Below the pieces are notes generated by a model that had not been told where the DNA came from, made no database searches, and saw only the letters and a program-made list of their open reading frames with translations. A stretch of DNA of 64,000 nt from Planctomycetota bacterium (GTDB taxonomy: Bacteria; Planctomycetota; Phycisphaerae; UBA1845; PWPN01). The DNA is taken from the NCBI GenBank assembly GCA_022711465.1, contig JAKLEZ010000010.1, positions 150,646 through 214,645 of the forward strand, in the 5' to 3' direction. Positions within the stretch are counted from its first letter, which is position 1, and each line of letters opens with the position of its first letter. The position numbers and the translations under genes are program-made. Positions 27,465 through 34,635 of this stretch are shown here, piece by piece.

Positions 27465-27570
27465 GTCCAGCTCGAACGCGGGAGTGGCTTCCAGCGTGCG
27501 GTCACTGGCCTGCTCTCTCAACAAGGTACCGCCGGAAGACCGAAGGGCGAGCGCCCATTCCTTCGAACGT
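27465..27570 (+). pseudogene. Integrase C-terminal tail remnant
   Basis: QLERGSGFQRAV in one frame and LNKVPPEDRR in the next match RLERGSDFRRAL and LNKVPPEDRK of the integrase fragment at 39378-39791, with a frameshift between. Only about 30 codons of the tail are left. It lies 70 bp past the broken tRNA-Ser. Confidence 0.65.
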
Positions 27571-27697
27571 GGGGACGTTGGTACCCCTGAAAGTGAATGC
27601 CAATGGCTCGGAGAGGCGCAGCCATCGCAGTCGCTCCCTTCGCCTTCCCACGTGGTCATGTCCGGCCAATGAACGCAGATTCTTGACCGGTTGCCCG

Positions 27698-28189
27698 TCA
27701 CTCTGCGCAGTTCGGCTCAGCCGGTTTATCCGTCCCGCGGAAGCACCGTTGGAAGATCCCGAAGTCGGACTGGTCCACGTCGGTATCGGTGTCTGCGTCG
27801 GCCTGCTGGCAGTTCGGGCTGCCATCGTGGGGGATTTCCGGACCGGTGGCACAACCCATGAAGATCGCCAAGTCGTCCGCGTCCACATCGCAATCTCGAT
27901 CGAAGTCGGGCCGGACGAAGCTCGCGCAGGGCGGCAGCGTCACGCTCCAGAACCCGCCGGTCAGCGTGTAACTGCCGCCGGTCATGGCCGCCGCCACGGA
28001 CGCGTCCGGCTGGCCCACGGTGCCGGTCAGTGCAAAAGCGCTGCCGGAACTGGTCCCGCCGCCTCCGTCGATCGTGCTCGAGCTCAGGTCAAACTGCGTG
28101 TAGGCGACGGAAGTGATGATTAGCACGCAAGCGGCCATCAGGCCACCAGCCGGCTTCTCCACACGGGTGAGGCAGCTTCTGCTTTTCAT
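27698..28189 (-). CDS. Short secreted protein with dockerin-type tag
   Basis: A 163-aa protein. After a basic start and a hydrophobic stretch (GLMAACVLIITSVAYTQ) comes a short segment with the pattern STIDGGGGTSSGSAFALTG and GSYTLTGGFW, common in planctomycete secreted proteins. The C-terminal half is the paired tag: DFDRDCDVDADDLAIFMGC and DTDTDVDQSDFGIFQRC, ending PAEPNCAE. Its ATG overlaps the stop of the upstream gene by 4 bp (28186-28189), so the two are translationally coupled. No enzyme motif is present. It may be a small partner or regulator of the larger fibre-like protein, displayed in the same way as other tagged proteins here. Confidence 0.78.
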   Translation of the reverse strand: MKSRSCLTRVEKPAGGLMAACVLIITSVAYTQFDLSSSTIDGGGGTSSGSAFALTGTVGQPDASVAAAMTGGSYTLTGGFWSVTLPPCASFVRPDFDRDCDVDADDLAIFMGCATGPEIPHDGSPNCQQADADTDTDVDQSDFGIFQRCFRGTDKPAEPNCAE

Positions 28190-30318
28190 CGGCCGGCTCC
28201 TTTGCTTCCCTGCTCCAGCATGGCTTCCAGCCTAGCCAGCCTGGCCTTCACTTCCTTTAGTTCGCTCGCCATGCGGGCGCGGTCGGAAGCAGGCGCCTCG
28301 GCCGCTGTTGCGGCTTGACCGGAAGCCGATACGACTTGACCAGCGTTGGTCTTCGGCATGCTTGCCGACGCGCTCGCGGGCGCGGCGCCGTAGGCAGTGG
28401 GGAAGTAGATCAAGGTGAGCCTGATGTTCTGAGCGGTCCACCCATCAAGGATCTCCCGCCCGATGATCGAGATGGTGGTGAGGCCGGCGTTCGCTGGAAA
28501 GACACGCTGAACCGTGACCGGGATGAGGAAGGGGCCAGCGGGCAGACCCGCGTGCACAAACGCGGCGGCCGAGTACGAGGGTGAAATCCCGTCAGTCAAG
28601 CCGAATTCAGCCGAACTGGCCCCGGTTATGCCGTGTTCTACACGGGCGTTGGCCGTCGCGATCGCAAAGACATAGCCCACGGCCGGCGTCGTGATGTCCA
28701 CGGAGAGTAGCGTGGTGAGCGACTCGGTCAATGAGTGGCTGGCGTCGAAGCCGACGGCAATCCCGGGCTCGTCGCCGATCTCCGATGCGCACACAGCACC
28801 CTCCGGCAGGATGACAGTCTCATCGTCTGGAATGGTCGTCCGCATATTGAAGACGGCCGAACGCGAGCTGCCGGTGATGCGCACCATGGGTTCTTGACTG
28901 CCCGCGTTGCCCTGCACCACGAAGCCGGGATTGCCGCTCCCGCGATCCACGCGGAGGTGGCCGCCCGAAAGGTCCTGACTCGCCTCCAACACCGCCGCGG
29001 GGCGACCCTCACTCTCAAAGACAACCACATTCCCGCCATCGCGATCCGCGAAAATGTTCACGAGGGACTCTTTCGAGGCCGTGCCGTACACGCGCAGCCA
29101 GCCCTCGCGGGTGTCCGAGCCGACGTGAAGCATGTGATCGGCCACCACCGCCGGCCGGCCCGTCTCCGCAGACGCATAGACGCCCGTTCCCTCGCTGCTC
29201 TTGCTTTGAAAATATCCGCCATAGCTCTGCCCCGTGGACGCAGCCGCGATTCCGTAGACGCCGCGGCCGGACGTGCTGTTACTCTGGCCGAACACGCCGG
29301 AGGTCTCGCCGGAGTCAGGTTTCGCCACCCCCTGAACCCCGCCTCCTTGCGTGCTGTCGTTCTCGAACTTACCTCCATAAGTGAAACCGGTGGTCGCCGT
29401 GGCTATCCCATAGACGCCCCGTCCATCGTTACCGTCGCTCTGGCCGTAGACGCCATAGTTCCTGCCCGACGCCGAGCTGGCCCAGCCGTGCACACCGCGG
29501 CCGGTGGCGCTGTCGCTCAGGCCGTAGAGGCCGTAGGTCGTGCCCGACCCCGAGGATGCCCAACCGAATGCGCCCACGCCGCCGGTGCCGCCGCTCTGGA
29601 ACCAGCCGCCGCAGTTCTTCGCTCCCGTGGTGGCGGTGGCTGTACCAAATACACCGCGGCCGGTGGCGCTGTCACTCTGGCCATACACGCCGCTGGTGTT
29701 GCCCGCGGTAGCGCTGGCAATCCCGAAGACGCCTCGGCCTGAGGTGCTGCTGCTGCGGAACAGTCCGCCCTCGGTCATACCGGTGGCCGCTGTTGATGAC
29801 CCAGAGACGCCTGTGCCAACTGCGGTGCCGGAGATCGCCAGGCCCGTGCCCGTGTTGTGGATTGAGAAGATCGGGATTCCCGCCGAAGCGCTCGCGCCGA
29901 AAGGCAGGCGGAGACCGTCGGCGGCCTGGGCATTTAGCGCGAACAGCGCGTGGGGCGTGCCGGTCAACTCCTGGCGTGGCGTCAGCGGCGTGCAAGGCTC
30001 GACGCTCTCCCCCGGCCGAACCGCAATGCTCAGCCAGCGCCTGTTCCCGTCATAGACGCTGCCGAAATCGAGCGTCACCGTGAACAGGCCGCCGGTCACC
30101 GTCACGTCATCCACCGTCAGGGTTGATCCTACCTGCACGCCGGCGGTCACGTCGTCAAACAGGCGAAACTCGAAGTCATACGGGCCGCTCGCCGTCGTAG
30201 CACCATTGGTCAGCCGGCCCTGGTACGTGAAGGCCGTGTTCAGCGGCGCCGCCACTCCGGCGGCGGATCCGAAGCCCGTGGCCGAGACGAGAACCAGCGC
30301 ATAGCAGGAAAGCTTCAA
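28186..30318 (-). CDS. Secreted repeat protein, tail-fibre-like, with coiled-coil end
   Basis: A 710-aa protein starting at TTG 30318, which follows AAGGAGG at 7 nt; an upstream ATG at 30375 has no such site. The signal peptide ends near AAGVAAP. Residues about 30-130 (TAFTYQGRLTNGATTASGPY and YDFEFRLFD) form a beta-rich domain common in planctomycete surface proteins. The centre is a run of about 20-30-residue repeats of the type GVYGQSDSATGRGVFGTATA, which suggests a beta-helix or fibre shaft. The C-terminus has a coiled coil (ELKEVKARLARLEAMLEQ), a likely trimerisation helix. It is coupled to the downstream small tagged protein. A surface fibre or adhesin role is inferred. Confidence 0.8.
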   Translation of the reverse strand: MKLSCYALVLVSATGFGSAAGVAAPLNTAFTYQGRLTNGATTASGPYDFEFRLFDDVTAGVQVGSTLTVDDVTVTGGLFTVTLDFGSVYDGNRRWLSIAVRPGESVEPCTPLTPRQELTGTPHALFALNAQAADGLRLPFGASASAGIPIFSIHNTGTGLAISGTAVGTGVSGSSTAATGMTEGGLFRSSSTSGRGVFGIASATAGNTSGVYGQSDSATGRGVFGTATATTGAKNCGGWFQSGGTGGVGAFGWASSGSGTTYGLYGLSDSATGRGVHGWASSASGRNYGVYGQSDGNDGRGVYGIATATTGFTYGGKFENDSTQGGGVQGVAKPDSGETSGVFGQSNSTSGRGVYGIAAASTGQSYGGYFQSKSSEGTGVYASAETGRPAVVADHMLHVGSDTREGWLRVYGTASKESLVNIFADRDGGNVVVFESEGRPAAVLEASQDLSGGHLRVDRGSGNPGFVVQGNAGSQEPMVRITGSSRSAVFNMRTTIPDDETVILPEGAVCASEIGDEPGIAVGFDASHSLTESLTTLLSVDITTPAVGYVFAIATANARVEHGITGASSAEFGLTDGISPSYSAAAFVHAGLPAGPFLIPVTVQRVFPANAGLTTISIIGREILDGWTAQNIRLTLIYFPTAYGAAPASASASMPKTNAGQVVSASGQAATAAEAPASDRARMASELKEVKARLARLEAMLEQGSKGAGR

Positions 30319-30325
30319 GGCAACC

Positions 30326-30332
30326 CCTCCTT
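30326..30332 (-). promoter_or_regulatory. Ribosome binding site deciding a TTG start
   Basis: AAGGAGG on the minus strand, 7 nt before TTG at 30318; decisive for the start of the fibre-like protein. Confidence 0.75.
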
Positions 30333-30487
30333 CTCGAGGCCCTCCCGCGGAAACGTGAAATGACCGATGTGCCAAGCACGCAGAATGTGTTTGGCCGCAG
30401 GAGAGCTGTGGACCAAAATCGAATTGCTGATAGCCGCCTCAGCCGTCCAGTGGGCATACAAGGGGCTATCGCTATCTTACCATAGTC

Positions 30488-30516
30488 AGGTTACACTGAA
30501 CTGTGTAAGGTGTCAA
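30488..30516 (-). promoter_or_regulatory. Promoter with inverted repeat in the spacer
   Basis: On the minus strand TTGACA (30516-30511), 17 bp, then TAACCT (30493-30488). The spacer region contains the inverted repeat TTACAC-N6-GTGTAA (30491-30508), a possible operator. It would serve the fibre-like gene with a leader of about 160 nt. Confidence 0.45.
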
Positions 30517-31130
30517 GAGAAGGCCTCGCGAATCAACAAAAACCGGCACACTTACAGCGGGCGAATCCACACGTTTCGGTACCGGACGGGGGTGGCCGTA
30601 AACCTGATAATACAACGCCCCTTGCCAGCAAGCCGCAAAGCGGAGCCATGGTCATGGTCTCAGATCTGACCGCAACCTGGTCCTGGGGTTTGCAGGTCGG
30701 GTTCAGCGAGTGGACGGATTGGCGGTGCTTTCCTCCAGCGATCCGGCAGCCACTCGTCTATCGAACCCGGACTCTCCACCTCTCTGTCCGGAATACCCCT
30801 TCCTACCGGCGGCCCCTTAGCCGACGACGTGGCCAATGCGCTCACGGAGTGCCGACAAGCCGCCTGGGATCTGCCTGAGCCGACTAGCCGAACGCGTCTT
30901 GAACGCGAGGTTCTCAGACCTGTTACGTCAACGTCGGCCAAAGCCCCACATCCGTCTGGAACGCCTTCCACCGCGGTTCCTACGACCCGATGAGCCCAGA
31001 GACCCGAATGGCTTTTGGTAGCCAGGCCAAGTTGCCATGGGATGGGCCAAGAAGCCTCCATCGCCAGCGGTTCCTGCTGCCAGATCGCTGGTTTCGTCTG
31101 CGATGCGGAAAGCCGAACGGTGACGACAAT
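30517..31130. other. Intergenic region, nothing recognised
   Basis: About 610 bp between the fibre-gene promoter and the 3' end of the GH43 gene. Short frames on both strands show no family character. It may contain decayed coding DNA, but no source could be named. Confidence 0.4.
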
Positions 31131-33251
31131 TCACTCAATTTCTTTCCACTTGAAGCATGCCCCGTCCTTGCGGTCCGGGCTTGGCCCGGCAGCGGAAACT
31201 GTGACCGAGCCGGGGCTATCGGGTTTGGTGGCCAGGTAGCGATGGTCCGTGAGGGACATGAGCATCATGTGGCCGCGCATGAGGTTGACCCATTGGAACG
31301 ATTCGGTGGCCCCCGGCGCGGCACCGGCCAGGTCTTTAAGGACCACGCGGTCGTCAGCCGCGGAAACAAACCGTCCATTGCCGGTCTTGAGTGCCACGCG
31401 ACCCTTGCCCAGATCGATGACCTGGAAGCGAACGGCGGGCGTAGCGGCAATGGGTGAATTCGAGGGGATGTTCACGAGCGAGCTGTCCTGGGCGCTAATG
31501 GCCAGGAAGCTGCCGTCAGCGACGCTGGTCAACGTGATGATCCTGCCAACGGGAATAGTCCGTTCAGAGCCTGCTGCTCGCGGCTCGTTCACGGTGAAGT
31601 TGTCGAAATCGGCATGTCCGCCGGGCTTGCCGGACGTGTTGTAGTTGAACAAGGCCAAGCGAACCCCCTGGAACGTGGTGAGCTGGAACACCATGGTAAA
31701 GGGCTCACCCAGAGGAGCAAAGTCCTTGCCATCGGCACTCCAGCTCAACACGGCTTTCTCGGTGTCGAAGTTGCAGGTCACGCGGAGCCAGAGGTGGGTG
31801 GGACTGACCGGGGCTTGGACGGTCGTGCGATGGGTCTGGTCGAAAATCTGCAGAGTCACGCCTTCGCCGCTCTTGACCAGGCCGATCCATGCATAGGGAG
31901 AACTCAGCAACGCCAACCCGGCGGCATCTCCCGCCGCAAGACCGGAGGCGTCGAGTTCGACCGTCGCCACGCACTCGGGCCCCGGTGGCCGCTGGGTGAG
32001 GCTGTTGCGGGCCATCCAGAAATCGGCAGCGGGAAGGGAGTGGAGGCGAAGGACCCCGGGCTTCTCCGTAAGCGACCACTTCGTGTCGTCAGGAACGTGG
32101 TTCCACTGCCAGACGGGGTTAAGCGTGGGCGCATCGAAATTGTCGCTGCGGACGAAGGCGGGCCTCGGAGCCTGGGTGTGGCCGGTGTTGGGCTTAATCC
32201 AGGTGTTGGGTGCTTTGCGGAGGTTGCCTGACAGGCCGATGATCGGGAAACTGTTGTCCCAGGTGACCGGGACCAAGGCGACCATGCGGCCGATGCTGCC
32301 GTGGTCCTGCATGATGATGCTCCACCACTCGCCTGAAGGAGTATCGACGATGCCGCCCTGATGAAGGGTGAGCCCGCCGCCGGCGTTGGGGTCGCTGGGC
32401 ATGATAATGAAGGTCCGATTCTCGCCGCGGCCGCTGACGCGGAGGCCGTTTTGAGTGGGAACGCCCAGGGATTCACTCTGGACCATGCGTTCGACTTGCC
32501 AGGGACCGTCGATCGAGTCGGCGCGGGCGACGACCTGGTCGGTGTGCGCGCCGGGGATGGCAGAGACGTCGAAGTATTTGCCTCTGATCCTGTAGAGGTG
32601 GTGGCCTTCGCCCATGCCCGGGGCGTTCATCTGGCGACGGGTATTGGGAAGGACCTCGGTGAGATCCTTGTTGAGTTCGACGATCGTGGGCCGGCCTGCG
32701 GCGTAGATGGCGTAGATCTTGCCGTCGTCATCGAACAGGACGGACAGATCATGCATGCCAGGAAGCTGGTTGCGTGCCCAGGGGCCACGGGGAGACTTGG
32801 AGCGGAAGACCTGGGTGCCCACGCCATTGACGTTGGAGAAGACGTAGAACGTGCCGTCGTGGTGGCGGATGCAGGGGGCCCAGATGCCCTGGCCGTAGAC
32901 GCTTCCGCCCTGGAGGCGGAACCGCGGCCCGAGGTCCAGCCGATCGATGCAGTAGCTGGCAAGTTCCCAGTTCACCAGGTCCTTTGAATGCATTACCATG
33001 AGGCCGGGGTTCATGTGCATCGTGGTGCCAGCCAGGTAATAGTGCTGGCCGACGCGGATGACGTCCGGATCTTCAAACTCTTCGTAGAACAGGGGGTTGG
33101 AGTAGGTGCCGTTGCCGTTGTCGGCGGCCCAGGAGGTCAATCGCGCCTGGCTCGGTTCTGGTTCCGCAGCCGCAGCCTCGCGGGGGAAGCATACGACCCA
33201 AACGGAGGCCAGCGTGAGAACGGCAGCCATGGGGGTCAAGCGAAGAGACAT
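31131..33251 (-). CDS. Glycoside hydrolase family 43 beta-xylosidase/arabinofuranosidase
   Basis: A 706-aa protein. The ATG at 33251 follows AGGAG at 10 nt and opens a Sec signal ending near EAAAAEP. The five-bladed propeller begins with NPLFYEEFEDPDVIRVG (catalytic-base Asp of the DPD motif). Next come the pKa-modulating region HDLSVLFDDDGKIYAIY and the acid Glu in GMGEGHHLYRI. A beta-sandwich like the GH43 xylosidase C-terminal domain follows at about residues 340-570. The last 120 residues resemble a beta-trefoil (fascin/ricin-like; FLAISAQDSSLVNIPSNSP). It probably removes xylose or arabinose from xylo-oligosaccharides in the periplasm or outside. It is the last gene of the xylan operon, 79 bp after GH10. 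Confidence 0.9.
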   Translation of the reverse strand: MSLRLTPMAAVLTLASVWVVCFPREAAAAEPEPSQARLTSWAADNGNGTYSNPLFYEEFEDPDVIRVGQHYYLAGTTMHMNPGLMVMHSKDLVNWELASYCIDRLDLGPRFRLQGGSVYGQGIWAPCIRHHDGTFYVFSNVNGVGTQVFRSKSPRGPWARNQLPGMHDLSVLFDDDGKIYAIYAAGRPTIVELNKDLTEVLPNTRRQMNAPGMGEGHHLYRIRGKYFDVSAIPGAHTDQVVARADSIDGPWQVERMVQSESLGVPTQNGLRVSGRGENRTFIIMPSDPNAGGGLTLHQGGIVDTPSGEWWSIIMQDHGSIGRMVALVPVTWDNSFPIIGLSGNLRKAPNTWIKPNTGHTQAPRPAFVRSDNFDAPTLNPVWQWNHVPDDTKWSLTEKPGVLRLHSLPAADFWMARNSLTQRPPGPECVATVELDASGLAAGDAAGLALLSSPYAWIGLVKSGEGVTLQIFDQTHRTTVQAPVSPTHLWLRVTCNFDTEKAVLSWSADGKDFAPLGEPFTMVFQLTTFQGVRLALFNYNTSGKPGGHADFDNFTVNEPRAAGSERTIPVGRIITLTSVADGSFLAISAQDSSLVNIPSNSPIAATPAVRFQVIDLGKGRVALKTGNGRFVSAADDRVVLKDLAGAAPGATESFQWVNLMRGHMMLMSLTDHRYLATKPDSPGSVTVSAAGPSPDRKDGACFKWKEIE

Positions 33252-33330
33252 GGTCGATTTGCTCCTGCGCATATGTTAGCCCTGTGCACCCATTTCCGGC
33301 CATCGGAGAAACTGGCGAAACGGAATCAGC

Positions 33331-34599
33331 TCACTGTGACTGCTTTTTCAGTTCCGCGACAGCGTGAAATGCCGGTTTGGGACTATTGTCTGGGTCAAAC
33401 AGGAGGGGGTTCTGAAAGCCGCGCCAACTGCGGCGGTCGCTCAGCCCCCAGAAGGTCACGCGGGTAACAGCGTCCTTGTGCTTCAGAAGGGTCCGGAAGA
33501 GGGTCGCGTAGGCGGTCGCCTGGGCCTGGAGCTGCTCTGGGGTTGGGGGGACTCGCAGGCGGCCGAAGCCTCGACCGCGGCCAAAACGGCTTCCCGGTGC
33601 TGTCGCGGCTGGTCTGGTGGCGGTGGGTCGGGTGGTCGCGGCGCGCGATGTGGCGCCGTCGCCTGGCAAGCCGCCGGGCGGGCCAAGTTGACCACCGCCC
33701 CGTCCGCCGATGGCGATATCCAATTCAGTAATGCAGACCTTCAAGCCCAAGGCTTTGTAGTGATCGATGGCCTCATCGAGCTCCTTGCAGGGGAGATTGG
33801 CTAAGCTCCAATGGCCCTGGATACCCACGGCGGTGACCGGGGCGCCTTCTTTCAGGAGTCGCTTGAGCAGCAGCAAAGAACTCTGATGCTTGGCCCCGCG
33901 CTCGATGCCGTAGTCGTTGTAGTACAGCTCGGTATCGGGGTCTGCTTCGCGGGCATACTTGAAGGCATAGGTGATGTAATCAGGACCGATGGCACGGAGC
34001 CAGGGAGTGGAGCGGAGGTTCTCGGTGGTACCGGGACCCGAATCGCTGATGGCCTCATTGACCACATCCCACCCTCTGACTCTGCCTTTGTAGCGGCCGA
34101 CGACGGTCTGGATGTGGTGCTTCAATCGGGCCAGGGCCTGTTCACGGGTGGCCGGGGCGTCATTTTCCCCACGGAAGAACCAGGAGCCGGTCTGGGCGTG
34201 CCACACGAGCGTATGCCCCACGACCTGCATGCGATTGGCCTCACAGAAGCTCACCAGTTCGTCGGCAGCCGTCCAGTTCCACCGGTCTTGGGCCGGGTGG
34301 ATGTTGGCCGGCTTCATCGAATTCTCCGGAGTGAGGACATTGTACTGGGTCCTGATGAGTTCGAGCTCTCGGGGACTGTATCCAAGTCCCCGGAAGTCGA
34401 TCGCCGCCCCGATCAGGAAGTCTTTGGCATAGACATCTTTGAGCATGGGCACGCTCTGACCGCTGACGGGGGAATCCTGCACGGAGCCGCGCGACGCTTC
34501 GTCCGCGCGGAAGGCGGAGGACGCCGCAACAAGAACGACAGCCAGCGCGAGCCGTGCCGGACGGCTCGTGGAGCGCTCGGACATCAAGAAACGGAACAT
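33331..34599 (-). CDS. GH10 endo-1,4-beta-xylanase
   Basis: A 422-aa protein; the ATG at 34599 follows AGGAG at 6 nt spacing. After a signal peptide, a GH10 TIM barrel follows: NVLTPENSMKPANIHP, the HTLVWHAQ strand, acid/base WDVVNEA (Glu182), and nucleophile ITELDIA (Glu292). WGLSDRRSW near the end supplies the conserved substrate Trp. Directly after the nucleophile strand, residues about 298-352 are a Gly/Ala/Thr/Pro/Arg-rich low-complexity insert that is not usual inside a GH10 barrel. The enzyme cuts the xylan main chain. Neighbours supply debranching and ester removal. Confidence 0.95.
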   Translation of the reverse strand: MFRFLMSERSTSRPARLALAVVLVAASSAFRADEASRGSVQDSPVSGQSVPMLKDVYAKDFLIGAAIDFRGLGYSPRELELIRTQYNVLTPENSMKPANIHPAQDRWNWTAADELVSFCEANRMQVVGHTLVWHAQTGSWFFRGENDAPATREQALARLKHHIQTVVGRYKGRVRGWDVVNEAISDSGPGTTENLRSTPWLRAIGPDYITYAFKYAREADPDTELYYNDYGIERGAKHQSSLLLLKRLLKEGAPVTAVGIQGHWSLANLPCKELDEAIDHYKALGLKVCITELDIAIGGRGGGQLGPPGGLPGDGATSRAATTRPTATRPAATAPGSRFGRGRGFGRLRVPPTPEQLQAQATAYATLFRTLLKHKDAVTRVTFWGLSDRRSWRGFQNPLLFDPDNSPKPAFHAVAELKKQSQ

Positions 34600-34635
34600 G
34601 CGACACTCCTGGTTGACCATGTGTACACAACGAAA

